From positions 4,917,001-4,981,000 of the forward strand of contig NZ_CP090349.1 in assembly GCF_021398735.1 (NCBI RefSeq): a DNA stretch of 64,000 nucleotides, in the 5' to 3' direction. The notes beneath the pieces were generated by a model, which saw only the letters and a program-made list of their open reading frames with translations, was not told where the DNA came from and searched no databases. A program made the position numbers and the translations under genes. The stretch comes from Methylobacterium oryzae. Lineage in GTDB: Bacteria > Pseudomonadota > Alphaproteobacteria > Rhizobiales > Beijerinckiaceae. Positions 7,667 to 15,793 of this stretch are shown here, piece by piece; the first letter of the stretch is position 1, and the number at the start of each line of letters is the position of its first letter.

Positions 7667-9303
7667 GGATCGACATGCCCTCCCGTCTACTGGCTCGCGT
7701 CCTTACGGCGTTCGCCGCGCTCCTGATCGCCGCCCCTGCGGTCGCGTACGACGCCACCAAGGCGCCGCGCTACGCCTCGCCGGACATGTACCGGCCGAAC
7801 GTCGACCGGATTATCCTCAACGGGCCCGGCTCGACCGGCCCCGTGGACGGGATGAGCGTCACGGTTCCGGGCGGTGTCTCGAGGTCGCTCGCGGACCGGG
7901 CGGCCGACGTCCTGAACGCCGCCGATTTCGGCGTGAAGGCGGACGGGGTCACCAACGACACGGCCGCGATGAACACGGCGCTGGCCGCCGCGGTGGGGCG
8001 GACGCTGCTCCTGCCGAAGGGCACGATCCTCGTCGACGCGCTGACCTACGCGCCCCCGTCGAACAAGCCGATCACCCTGCGCGGGCAGGGGCGCGGCTCG
8101 ACGATCATCCAGAAGCGGACCGCGACCCCCAACAACGTCCTGACCATCGGGTCGAACCCCAGCCCGTTCGTGCTCAACGACGTCCGGGTGGAGGGCATCA
8201 CCTTCGACGGCTTCGACCCGACCGCGACCTACGCGGCGATCGAGGGGCTCGACCTCTGGCGCGTGACGTTCCGGGACGTCGAGGTCCGCAAGGCGAAGAT
8301 TGGCCTGGAGTGCCTGAGCTGCATCTGGGTCACGTTCGACGCTTCGATCGCGCAGAAGAACAAGACCGGCCTGCGGTTCAACACCTACGGCGGCGCGTCC
8401 TACCCCAGCACCCCGCCGAACCTCGTCCAGATCCAGAACTCGCAGGTCAACGAGAACACGGTCCTCGGCATCGACTATGACGTCGGCGCGCTGATCAGCC
8501 TCCGCGGCTCGAACGTCGAGTACAACGGCACCACGGCGGGCGCCGTCGGCCAGGGCGGCATCATCATCGGGCCGAACGTCGGGCAGTTCAATCCGGGCAC
8601 CGTGATGCAGGGCCTCCAGGTGGAGGACACCTGGATCGAGGGCAACAAGGGCCAGGCTCACATCGTCCAGCAGAGCGGGCGCAGCTCGTACCGCAACCTG
8701 CTGTTCTGGACCCCCGGCGGCGACACGACCAACGACCTGCTGATCACCGGCGGCTCGTACACGGTCGACAACGTCGTCACCTCGACGCCGAAGACGGCGA
8801 ACCTGCTCGAGGGCCCGAACGTCCTGGCCGGCAACGTCATCCAGAACAGCCCCAGCCTCGCGCTATCCATCGACAGGACCAAGACCACCGTCGTGGCGCC
8901 GCGTGGTCAGGGCAGCCGGGTGCGCCTCCAGGCGGCCTCGATCGCCAACAACGCCGACACGACGGTGAGCTGGGGCGCGGCGGAGTTCGACGACACCGGG
9001 GCGCTCACGTCGGGGACGACGCTCACCGTGCCCGCCGGTACCAGCCGGGTGCGCGTGTCGGTCGGTCTTGGCTGGGCCAGCAACGGCACCGGCCTGCGCA
9101 AGGTGCGGATCCTGAAGAATGGGGCGGAGGTCGCCGCCACGACGCAGGCGGCGCTCGGCTACAATTTCCAGAACCTGGAGACGGGACTGATCTCGGTCAG
9201 CCCCGGGGACACGTTCACGGTCTCCGTCTACCAGAACAGCGGCGGCGCCCTCGCGGTGCTCACGAACCAGGACGACTTCTTCGTCATGGAATCCGCGCGC
9301 TGA
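7663..9303 (+). CDS. Phage tail spike with pectate-lyase-like beta-helix
   Basis: A 546-residue protein. After a hydrophobic N-terminal stretch (LLARVLTAFAALLIAAPAVA), which looks like a signal peptide, residues ~85-400 have the hallmarks of a right-handed beta-helix: the opening DFGVKADGVTND block typical of pectate-lyase/tail-spike depolymerases and many short Asn/Gly-rich turns. The last ~120 residues form a beta-rich C-terminal domain. It probably binds or degrades a surface polysaccharide. Start may be GTG 7663 (overlapping the previous stop) or ATG 7675. The signal-peptide-like start is unusual for a virion protein and could instead be a membrane or virion anchor. Confidence 0.7.
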   Translation: MRIDMPSRLLARVLTAFAALLIAAPAVAYDATKAPRYASPDMYRPNVDRIILNGPGSTGPVDGMSVTVPGGVSRSLADRAADVLNAADFGVKADGVTNDTAAMNTALAAAVGRTLLLPKGTILVDALTYAPPSNKPITLRGQGRGSTIIQKRTATPNNVLTIGSNPSPFVLNDVRVEGITFDGFDPTATYAAIEGLDLWRVTFRDVEVRKAKIGLECLSCIWVTFDASIAQKNKTGLRFNTYGGASYPSTPPNLVQIQNSQVNENTVLGIDYDVGALISLRGSNVEYNGTTAGAVGQGGIIIGPNVGQFNPGTVMQGLQVEDTWIEGNKGQAHIVQQSGRSSYRNLLFWTPGGDTTNDLLITGGSYTVDNVVTSTPKTANLLEGPNVLAGNVIQNSPSLALSIDRTKTTVVAPRGQGSRVRLQAASIANNADTTVSWGAAEFDDTGALTSGTTLTVPAGTSRVRVSVGLGWASNGTGLRKVRILKNGAEVAATTQAALGYNFQNLETGLISVSPGDTFTVSVYQNSGGALAVLTNQDDFFVMESAR

Positions 9304-9316
9304 CCGCGCCCGTGAT

Positions 9317-9345
9317 GGGGCCGGCTTAAGCGGCCGGCCCCTCTT
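9317..9345 (+). terminator. Terminator after the tail spike gene
   Basis: A perfect 9-bp stem (GGGGCCGGC with GCCGGCCCC, loop TTAAGCG) followed by TCTTC, 13 bases after the spike stop and before the lysis genes. The weak T run suggests partial termination. Confidence 0.5.
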
Positions 9346-9367
9346 CGATCCCTCTCAGGACTCCGTC

Positions 9368-9700
9368 ATGACCCTGCGCTTCCCGGCGCGGGCCGCCCTC
9401 GCGTGCCTCGTGCTCGCGGGATCGGCCCCGTGCGCCTTGGCCGAGACCGCCTCCTGGTACGGCTCCGGCCGCCGCACCGCGAACGGCGAGCGGTTCGCGC
9501 CCGACGGCCTGACCGCGGCACACCGCACCCTCCCCTTCGGCACCCGCGTGCGGGTGACCTACGGCGCCCGCTCGGTGATCGTGCGGATCAACGACCGCGG
9601 CCCATTCATCGCCGGCCGGGCGATCGACCTCTCGCGCGGCGCGGCCCGGGCCATCGGCTTGTCGGGCGTCGGCCGCGTCCACCTCGCCATCCTCGGCTGA
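9368..9700 (+). CDS. RlpA-like double-psi beta-barrel protein
   Basis: A 110-residue protein with a signal peptide (residues 1-25, ending ALA-ET) and a compact RlpA-type double-psi beta-barrel: ASWYG, RTANGERF, LPFGTRVRV and the diagnostic NDRGPF. RlpA proteins act on denuded glycan in the periplasm, some as lytic transglycosylases. There is no SPOR domain. Its place just before the endolysin suggests a wall-acting accessory of the lysis cassette. A recruited host gene is also possible. Confidence 0.75.
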   Translation: MTLRFPARAALACLVLAGSAPCALAETASWYGSGRRTANGERFAPDGLTAAHRTLPFGTRVRVTYGARSVIVRINDRGPFIAGRAIDLSRGAARAIGLSGVGRVHLAILG

Positions 9701-9713
9701 CCCGGAGACCACC

Positions 9714-10334
9714 ATGGACGTCTCGCCCATCGGACGCGCCGCCCTCGAGGCGCGCGAAGGCACCCGGCTGACCGCCTACAAGGATTCCGTCGGCGTCTGG
9801 ACGATCAGCACCGGCATCACGACCGCCTCCGGGCTGATCAAGGTGGTGCCGGGCCTGACGATCACGCCGCTCCAATCCGACGCGCTCTTCGCCGCCGCGC
9901 TGGAGAAGTACGCGGCGCCGGTCCGCGCTGCCCTCGCCAAGCCGGTGCCGCAGCCGTTCTTCGATGCCTGCGTGAGCCTCGCCTACAACATCGGCCCGGT
10001 CGGCTTCGCGCACTCGACCGTGGTCCGTCGCGCCAACGCCGGCGACCTCGCTGGCGCCGTCGAGGCGTTCCTGATGTGGAACAAGCCGGCTGCGATCATC
10101 CCGCGCCGGCAGGGGGAGCGCGACCAGGCCGCCCTCGCCTCCTACGCCGGCGCCAAGGTCTACGCCCGCCGCGGCGACCGCGCGCCCGTGAAGGCGATGG
10201 CCGGCACGCTGCCGGCGCCCGCGACCGCGCCCGACCCGCTCGCGCCGATGACAGGCGCGAAGCCGGCGGCCGCGGCCCGGCCCAGCCTCTTCACCCGCCT
10301 CGTCGACCTGTTCCTCGGACGAAAGGCTCCCTGA
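9714..10334 (+). CDS. Phage endolysin, GH24 lysozyme
   Basis: A 206-residue muramidase. The T4-lysozyme catalytic triad spacing is exact: Glu15, Asp24 and Thr30 (E-x8-D-x5-T) in the context EGTRLTAYKDSVGVWT. The core ends near residue 150 with the GERDQ helix; the rest is an Ala/Pro linker and a short basic-hydrophobic tail (LFTRLVDLFLGRK). No signal-anchor is seen at the N-terminus, so it should need a holin for access to the wall. The stop shares one base with the next start (TGATG). Confidence 0.85.
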   Translation: MDVSPIGRAALEAREGTRLTAYKDSVGVWTISTGITTASGLIKVVPGLTITPLQSDALFAAALEKYAAPVRAALAKPVPQPFFDACVSLAYNIGPVGFAHSTVVRRANAGDLAGAVEAFLMWNKPAAIIPRRQGERDQAALASYAGAKVYARRGDRAPVKAMAGTLPAPATAPDPLAPMTGAKPAAAARPSLFTRLVDLFLGRKAP

Positions 10335-10609
10335 TGCCCCGTTCTCGCTTCCACCGTGCCCGCATGCTGTGGCGACGCCTCAGCGGGTGGCGCACCTTCA
10401 TCTTCTTCACGCCGGCATTCCTGCTGGCGCTGCTCGACGCCCTTCACGCCGTCGACTTCCGGCAGCTGCTCATCGACATGGGCGCGCCGGAGGGCACCGC
10501 GAAGGCGATCGTGGCCGGGTGCTTCCTGATGGGCGTCGTGATGCGGGCCTACACGACCACGCCGCCGATGCGCGCGCCGGATCGTGACGTACCTGGAGGG
10601 CCCCGCTGA
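10334..10609 (+). CDS. Small phage membrane protein of the lysis cassette
   Basis: A 91-residue protein with a basic N-terminus and two hydrophobic helices (about residues 20-37 and 58-72), directly after the endolysin with one-base overlap on both sides. Position and topology fit a holin or a small holin partner. The ATG at 10334 is chosen for the TGATG coupling; the longer frame upstream is a shadow of the endolysin. Confidence 0.55.
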   Translation: MPRSRFHRARMLWRRLSGWRTFIFFTPAFLLALLDALHAVDFRQLLIDMGAPEGTAKAIVAGCFLMGVVMRAYTTTPPMRAPDRDVPGGPR

Positions 10610-11022
10610 TGCTCGCCGCCCTCCTGACCCTCGTCCCCAGCCTGCTCGGCAAGATCCTCGACTTCGCCAACAAGCGGGCGGACACGGATCTCGCCAAGCA
10701 CCAGGTCGATGTCGGTGCCGACGTCTCGACCAACGCGCAGATGTTCGAGGCCTGGATCGTGGCCCAGCAGCAGGTCGCGGCCGCGCGCAACGCCGACCGG
10801 GCTTCCCTGCTGACCGCTTGGATGATGCCGGTCGCGTTCGCGATCGCGATCATCCACTTCGGCGCCGTGACCTTCGATTGCTTCCCCTGGGAGGGGCACA
10901 CGGTCGGCTCCTGGCGGATCGCAGCGATGCCGGGCGAGTACCTGGAGATCCAGAAGACGATCATCTGGGCCGGGGTCGGGCTGATCGGTCTGCTCGGCGT
11001 CAAGAAGACCTTCACCCGCTAA
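10609..11022 (+). CDS. Holin-like phage membrane protein
   Basis: A 137-residue protein with a hydrophobic N-terminal segment, a charged central helix (~residues 20-65), then two membrane helices separated by a periplasmic loop (about 67-83 and 113-130), ending in a basic tail. This resembles three-helix phage holins found beside GH24 endolysins. It overlaps the previous gene by one base, consistent with a translationally coupled lysis operon. Which of the three membrane proteins is the actual holin cannot be decided by eye. Confidence 0.55.
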   Translation: MLAALLTLVPSLLGKILDFANKRADTDLAKHQVDVGADVSTNAQMFEAWIVAQQQVAAARNADRASLLTAWMMPVAFAIAIIHFGAVTFDCFPWEGHTVGSWRIAAMPGEYLEIQKTIIWAGVGLIGLLGVKKTFTR

Positions 11023-11068
11023 CCCTCTCCCGCCCCGGAGAGGGGCAGGGCTGCGAAAGACCGCCGCC

Positions 11069-11425
11069 ATGGACACGTCTTTCCTGTCGCCCGGGCCGAT
11101 CACCTGGGCGCAGCTCATCGCGCTCGCGCTGTTCCTGATCGCGCTCGGCAAGGGCGCGGACTGGATCATCGGGAAGCTGCGCACCGGCACGAAGGAAGCG
11201 GTCTCGCCGCTTACGATCGACATGGCGGCGGCCAAGATCGAGATCCGCTCGCTCGAGGAGAAGCTGAACGCCTTCAAGATCGAGGTGGCGCGGACCTACG
11301 TGACCGGCGACGTCATCACCCGCCTTGAGCGGCGGATCGACGACATGGTCAGCTCGGTGCGGGGTGAGATGAAGGAGACGCGCGAGGCGATGCTGAAGGC
11401 CTTCATGCATCGGCCGCCCGACTAA
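11069..11425 (+). CDS. Membrane-anchored coiled-coil protein, phage
   Basis: A 118-residue protein with one N-terminal membrane helix (about residues 13-30) and a following amphipathic coiled coil (residues ~50-110, heptad-like Leu/Ile/Val). This single-helix plus coiled-coil layout is seen in phage spanin-like or holin-accessory proteins, but no lipobox or partner gene is visible. It is the last gene before the strong terminator, so it closes the late operon. Confidence 0.55.
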   Translation: MDTSFLSPGPITWAQLIALALFLIALGKGADWIIGKLRTGTKEAVSPLTIDMAAAKIEIRSLEEKLNAFKIEVARTYVTGDVITRLERRIDDMVSSVRGEMKETREAMLKAFMHRPPD

Positions 11426-11456
11426 CCGGCGGCCATTAACATCCGTCAACGCTCTG

Positions 11457-11489
11457 GGCGCCCTGGCTTCGGCCGGGGCGCCTTTCTTT
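11457..11489 (+). terminator. Strong terminator at end of prophage late operon
   Basis: An 11-bp stem with one T-G pair (GGCGCCCTGGC with GCCGGGGCGCC), TTCG tetraloop, followed by TTTCTTTG. It lies 32 bases after the last phage gene and marks the 3' end of the late transcript. Confidence 0.8.
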
Positions 11490-11544
11490 GTGCTCACTCA
11501 GATCCATCACTTCGGATCGATTGAACTCTTTTGTCGTATAGCTA

Positions 11545-12699
11545 CTACGGATTGCCGGAGGGCGGACTAGACACATCCCATACCTCCCCAACCATATCGA
11601 TTACGCTTCTCAAATAATCAAGCCTCGATTTTGCGAGTGCAATCCTGAGTGGCTCGCGCATCTCGACATATCGATTATGCAGCATTGAGGCGCCGTCTAT
11701 AAATTTTCTTTCCTGGGCCAGGTAATCCGCTGCCGCTGTTTTTGCCGGACCCCAGTTCGGATCTGCTTCCACCGGTTCATCTGTAAAGGCGGTTGTCATA
11801 GTCCCGACCGATTTTTCGAGCCGGCCAATTTCTTCCTCGATGTGGCTTAGCGTTGATACAGGCTGACCCTGTATATCCAGGAGATTTGGAAAATCAGCCG
11901 GCGCCACTCTCGTGAGCGCAGACTCTATGGCAAGCATCGATCGCTGCACAATATCTCCGATCCTGAGGGCCTCATTTGGGCTCAAGCGATCTCTAACATT
12001 GATGTGACCAATTCTCGTTATGCCGATCTCATGAACGAGGTCATGCCGTGATGAATAGAGATTATAAAGATCATCAAACTCAACGGTTTCAACCCAAGGC
12101 TTTCCGGTGCCTGGGCGCTCCGCCTTGAGGGCAGCCCACGCGTCGATTTGTTGTCCCAATGCTTCAAATATGCGGGCAAATATATTCAAATAATCATCTA
12201 GATTGGACACGCTCGTAACCGCGCCGACGATTGCCGGCAAGGTTACGTTCGCGGCGAACATTTCTATTACAACTTTTTCCTTGATGACCCTGAGATCGTC
12301 AGTTTTTGCCGCTGAGGGCTTGAACGTAAGCAGGTCGACAAGCCGCGATCGAGCGTGCCATTCAAGGCACGTGACAAATGCTACGCCATAATACGAAATT
12401 ATTTCTGAGCCGACCCAAGGTGCCCATCTGTTATCCTCTGGCACCCATTTGTCAAAATTATCTTTGAGATTTTTCGCATCTTCAAGCAATTCATCTAGAC
12501 GGTATAATGCTGCCCCAGCGTTCAGATAATTGTCTGCAGGCGATCCATATCGTTCGGCAAATTTGACTGCGTAGTGGGGAGCTTTACCTGACACGCCTGC
12601 CTCCAAATGACCTATACTCAGCACCTTAAAGTCGAACAGCATTTCCGCAACTGGCGGGAGGTTGTCACAGGGCGCAAAAGCAAGGCGCGCTTCGACCAC
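11545..12699 (-). CDS. HEPN-like protein of unknown function
   Basis: A 384-residue protein in visibly AT-richer DNA than its surroundings. Residues ~170-230 form a helical stretch ending in SSRHDLVHE; R218-x4-H223 matches the R-x4-6-H signature of HEPN-fold RNases, and the surrounding pattern resembles RiboL-PSP-HEPN-type proteins. A C-terminal coiled-coil-like part (residues ~285-380) follows. HEPN proteins often act in toxin, abortive-infection or stress systems, but no antitoxin gene is adjacent. It lies just past the late-operon terminator, on the opposite strand, as morons often do. The GTG start at 12699 is uncertain; Met20 is an alternative. Confidence 0.5.
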   Translation of the reverse strand: MVEARLAFAPCDNLPPVAEMLFDFKVLSIGHLEAGVSGKAPHYAVKFAERYGSPADNYLNAGAALYRLDELLEDAKNLKDNFDKWVPEDNRWAPWVGSEIISYYGVAFVTCLEWHARSRLVDLLTFKPSAAKTDDLRVIKEKVVIEMFAANVTLPAIVGAVTSVSNLDDYLNIFARIFEALGQQIDAWAALKAERPGTGKPWVETVEFDDLYNLYSSRHDLVHEIGITRIGHINVRDRLSPNEALRIGDIVQRSMLAIESALTRVAPADFPNLLDIQGQPVSTLSHIEEEIGRLEKSVGTMTTAFTDEPVEADPNWGPAKTAAADYLAQERKFIDGASMLHNRYVEMREPLRIALAKSRLDYLRSVIDMVGEVWDVSSPPSGNP

Positions 12700-12916
12700 T
12701 TCTTCGGGTGCCGGACAAAGCCGCTTCAGCCCTGGGGGGCGCTGGTCTGGAAGTTTTGCTTCGCAGAGGTCTGCCGAAGTACCTGACTGGCCTCGCCTTT
12801 CCGAACGTCATCCACACCGCTCCACCACGATCTCGCGCACCGCGGCCGCCGCCGGTTGAAGCGCGCCGCTGCCTCAGGCTTGTTCCGTGTTCGTTCGCGA
12901 GCGGAGGGCCACCAGA

Positions 12917-13378
12917 ATGGGGCGCCTGAGAGATGCGACGCCCGGTCGGGTGTACGTCGACTGCGCGACCTGCAAGCGCTCGGGCCGTTACACCGTCGCC
13001 AGCCTGATCGACCGCTACGGGGCCGACATCTCGACGCTCGACCTGCTCCGGCACCTCACCGCCTCGTGCCGCTACCAGCGCGCGCCCGGGGCGCCGCCCG
13101 CGCGGAGGTACGAGCACCTCTGCCTCGCCGCGATCACGCTGCCGCCGCCAGCCAGGAAGATTCCGCCAGTGCCACCGGGCACCCCCTACACGGTCGAGAT
13201 CTGGCGCGAGACCGGCGGCAACGTCGAACTGCACCTCGCCACCATCTACCCGCTGTCGATGGCCAAGGCAGCGTTCGATGTCGCATGCCTGGAATGGCCG
13301 ACGCACGAGATCACCCTGCGAGATCGGGCGCGGATCATCGAGAGGCGGGAGCGGCCGCTGCGGAGCGCCACCGGGTAA
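12917..13378 (+). CDS. Conserved-looking hypothetical protein with CxxC
   Basis: A 153-residue protein starting at ATG 12917, which follows a GGAGGG ribosome site; a GTG 30 bases earlier is less likely. Residues 14-55 carry D-C-x2-C and a later Cys, and the stretch DRYGADIS looks like a short zinc-ribbon-containing domain of the type seen in small alphaproteobacterial hypothetical proteins. The C-terminal part is a mixed alpha/beta segment. The 3' end overlaps the next convergent gene by 44 bases. Function unknown. Confidence 0.55.
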   Translation: MGRLRDATPGRVYVDCATCKRSGRYTVASLIDRYGADISTLDLLRHLTASCRYQRAPGAPPARRYEHLCLAAITLPPPARKIPPVPPGTPYTVEIWRETGGNVELHLATIYPLSMAKAAFDVACLEWPTHEITLRDRARIIERRERPLRSATG

Positions 13379-13586
13379 CGTTCCGGCGCAGTTCGCTGAC
13401 CGCGAGGCCATCAGCCTCCAGGCGCGCCAGCGCGCGAGCGGCGTGCATGCCGCGCTCCCGGCCTGGAATGCCGGCGCGCTCAGCGATCTCAACGGCGGTC
13501 GCTGGCTCGTACGTCAGCGCCGCCAGCACGCGCGGGCGAATATCCTGGCGTGGCCGGGCGCCTCGAGGCGATGGGACCTTCGACAC
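13335..13586 (-). CDS. Small winged-helix-like DNA-binding protein
   Basis: An 83-residue basic protein. Residues ~17-68 fit a helix-turn-helix: RPRVLAALTYEP, TAVEIAERAGI, ARALARLEADG, the order and spacing of a winged-helix (MarR/ArsR-like) domain reduced to its core. It is convergent with and overlaps the upstream hypothetical gene. It could regulate the accessory patch, which is inference. The overlap lowers certainty that both genes are real. Confidence 0.5.
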   Translation of the reverse strand: MSKVPSPRGARPRQDIRPRVLAALTYEPATAVEIAERAGIPGRERGMHAARALARLEADGLAVSELRRNVTRWRSAAAAPASR

Positions 13587-13595
13587 GGCGCCGGG

Positions 13596-13805
13596 CTAAC
13601 GCGCGAGGCCGTCATCGACGAGCCGGCGGCTCGCGGCTAGGCGCCACAGGTCTTCGGCCGGGATCAGACTGACGGCACCGTCAGCTACAACCCGACTCGA
13701 CTGCACGAGTGCGCGCCGGAGCTGTCCGAAAGCGGTAATACCGCGGCCGTCTCGCCAATCAGGCGCAGAGTGGATCGAGAACCTGTCCATACTGACAGCC
13801 ATCAT
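13596..13805 (-). CDS. Small hypothetical protein
   Basis: About 69 residues starting at ATG 13805; ATG 13790 is an alternative, and the longest frame (from 13898) would overlap the glycosyltransferase gene, so it is not preferred. The sequence ends with a plausible helix (PAEDLWRLAASRRLVDDG). No ribosome site is clear and no family is recognised. It lies 9 bases downstream of the start of the winged-helix-like gene on the same strand. It might be a decayed remnant. Confidence 0.35.
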   Translation of the reverse strand: MMAVSMDRFSIHSAPDWRDGRGITAFGQLRRALVQSSRVVADGAVSLIPAEDLWRLAASRRLVDDGLAR

Positions 13806-13864
13806 TCGGATCGGCGGATGACTCCCGGCGGCGGCCTGGCGCCGATGGTAGGAGTGCTTGTCTT

Positions 13865-14713
13865 TCACCAGTTCGGCGCCGGTGCCGGCACCGGCCATTT
13901 GGTGCGAATTTCTCGTATGAAGGCTTTCACAAATCTTCGATCATTAAATTGATAGGCGTAGTTCTGCCGAAATCCATCAGGCCATAAAATATTGCTTCTG
14001 CACCTGCATGTCTGCGGGTTGTGCCAAACACCGTCATGATCGACGACGCGGACGTCGCATCCGCATATCACAGCCTCCCGAAGGATATTGCTATAGTGAT
14101 CATAAGAATATAGGGTACGTGTCCTGCGCAACGTATCCCCGAGGCTGGCCATAGTCGGAGTGATATCCTCAATCGGAATGACACCTGCCTCGGAAGGTAG
14201 AGGGAAACGATTGTATAGGACCCAACCTTTGTGCGTGAAAGAACAATCAATCGTCCTTTCGGATGTGGTTGATGGATAAATGTGCGTCGGGTCGACCAGA
14301 CCGAGCCACAGTACACGCCGCGGTCCAAGCATATGTCCAGCCGCTCGACTAACAATGCTGAGTTTTTGCGGGTCGTAGACGAAGACCATTTCCGTCTCGG
14401 CATACGATGTTTCGCCAGCGATGAGCCCGGGCTCATTCAAGGCCCATCGAACTACCTTGCGCGCGCCATACGGATTACCGACGACGATTTCGGGATAAAT
14501 AACAATCGCATCGTCAATCGGCCCCGCATAAAGCGGCGCATTCCATTCATGAGAAGAATTTCCCTCACCTGCAAGCATGCCGCTTGGGTAACCGGACTCA
14601 TTCAGATGATGGCAGAGCCTATAGAGCGCCCTGACACCAGAACTTCGATGGGTGTAGGGAGGGGCCCAAATCAGAAACACACGGCGCGCGCGAGGATCTG
14701 GGTTCTTGAACAT
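13865..14713 (-). CDS. Glycosyltransferase-like protein
   Basis: A 282-residue protein with AT-richer codon use than the flanks. The N-terminus (VFLIWAPPYTHRSSGVRALY) is typical of GT-B-type glycosyltransferases that act on surface polysaccharides, with the Gly/Ser-rich loop after the first strand, followed by a helix and a second strand. It is short for a full GT-B enzyme and no clear E-x7-E donor motif was seen. Its ATG shares one base with the stop of the upstream acyltransferase gene (TAATG), so the two are coupled. Together with nearby galE this suggests cell-surface glycan modification. Confidence 0.55.
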   Translation of the reverse strand: MFKNPDPRARRVFLIWAPPYTHRSSGVRALYRLCHHLNESGYPSGMLAGEGNSSHEWNAPLYAGPIDDAIVIYPEIVVGNPYGARKVVRWALNEPGLIAGETSYAETEMVFVYDPQKLSIVSRAAGHMLGPRRVLWLGLVDPTHIYPSTTSERTIDCSFTHKGWVLYNRFPLPSEAGVIPIEDITPTMASLGDTLRRTRTLYSYDHYSNILREAVICGCDVRVVDHDGVWHNPQTCRCRSNILWPDGFRQNYAYQFNDRRFVKAFIREIRTKWPVPAPAPNW

Positions 14714-15594
14714 TATCGCTGCCTGTAGGCGGGAAAATAGCCGTCGCCGTCCTTACCAGCACAAAGCTCTGCATATCGGGGCCGATCGTTGACAATACGC
14801 AGCAGGTAGACGGGCGCGAAACTGTTCGCCCAACGCTCCTTGAATATCCGAAGCCCATCGGCACCTGCATCTGGCATTCCGCCGGTCAGCAGACGCAGCC
14901 TATGAGCGCGTGCGTAGTCCTGCAAACCATGCATGAGAAGGTAAGATGCATTCCAACGCAAGCCATGTTCGGAAATGACAGTATGCAAAATCTGCAGTAT
15001 TCCTGCGAATTCGACTCCGCAGGCCATCGCACCTAAGCCCTGGTTGTTCAATACTCGAAAGAATATCCCATTATTTAGTTCCGAAATGTTTTCGAAGTAC
15101 CGCCTGCCGTGATCGAATAGGCCGCCGGTCAGCCCACGCCGATGCTTGAGGCCTTCATACAGCCCAACCATCTCCATCCGCTGATGCTCATTAGACACCA
15201 CTTCGAAGGCGGCATGCGCCTCGCAGCGCGAGAGCCGCTCGCGAGCCCGTCGGCTCAGCGGGCGACGGGGTAGGCCTGGGTCATAGACGTAGTGCTGTTT
15301 CAAAAATTTGGCGTCGTCGCCCTTTGCCTTGGGGACGTGGCCGGGTTGCGTCACAATCGAGAGTGTAACGAGATGGCGAAAGCCCACGTAGAGCTTCTCA
15401 ATGTCGGCATCGCTTTCAATCCAAAGGTAAGGCCAGGGGCCGACCCCGTCTGAATATGCGGTTCCAGGGATCCGCCGACGCAAGACCGGCAGCTGGAACG
15501 TCGGATCCATTTCGACCTCGCCAAGGTTCGGCAATGCTTTGGCATAAACCTCGGTATTAAAAGGGCACGCCGTAATAATATCAAATTTGTTCAT
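14713..15594 (-). CDS. FemAB/GNAT-like acyltransferase
   Basis: A 293-residue protein. The C-terminal ~120 residues resemble the GNAT fold found in FemAB-like or BioF2-like acyltransferases: a strand-helix block (MACGVEFAGILQILHTV), an AsnAlaSerTyrLeuLeu motif, then LRLLTGGMPDAGADGLRIFK, where a Gly-rich turn before Phe-Lys is a frequent signature in this group. It probably acylates a sugar or amino group in an envelope polymer. It is coupled to the glycosyltransferase-like gene. The DNA is AT-richer than the core genes, which suggests recent gain. The exact substrate is not visible. Confidence 0.5.
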   Translation of the reverse strand: MNKFDIITACPFNTEVYAKALPNLGEVEMDPTFQLPVLRRRIPGTAYSDGVGPWPYLWIESDADIEKLYVGFRHLVTLSIVTQPGHVPKAKGDDAKFLKQHYVYDPGLPRRPLSRRARERLSRCEAHAAFEVVSNEHQRMEMVGLYEGLKHRRGLTGGLFDHGRRYFENISELNNGIFFRVLNNQGLGAMACGVEFAGILQILHTVISEHGLRWNASYLLMHGLQDYARAHRLRLLTGGMPDAGADGLRIFKERWANSFAPVYLLRIVNDRPRYAELCAGKDGDGYFPAYRQR

Positions 15595-15613
15595 CGACCT
15601 GATAAAATATAAT

Positions 15614-15787
15614 TCAGTTTATCGAATGGATCGCGCCGATTGATGGGCCAAATCCGACATGTGCTTGCGGTCGCACACGGGTTTGCCCCAGATCCACCAG
15701 TACGGCGTTGAACGCGGCGTCGATCTCATGATTGCTGATATTTGCGGCCTCGCGCAGCACGAAGACGGTCCATGGTTCCTTGGCCAT
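15614..15787 (-). CDS. Small hypothetical protein, 57 aa
   Basis: A 57-residue frame starting MAKEPWTVFV, 6 bases after the stop of the upstream 62-residue gene on the same strand. The central part LREAANISNHEIDAAF reads as two short helices, a plausible compact domain, and it recurs in altered form at 17105-17194. No function recognised. The spacing suggests a two-gene operon. Confidence 0.5.
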   Translation of the reverse strand: MAKEPWTVFVLREAANISNHEIDAAFNAVLVDLGQTRVRPQAHVGFGPSIGAIHSIN

Positions 15788-15793
15788 GGCGGC

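Noticed and set aside
1-11489. CRISPR array or short tandem repeats in the prophage region
   Set aside because: No regularly spaced direct repeats were seen; the repeated segments in the tail genes are coding duplications.
12665-13492. 275-codon minus-strand frame antisense to the CxxC hypothetical gene
   Set aside because: Low-complexity composition and overlap with better-supported genes.
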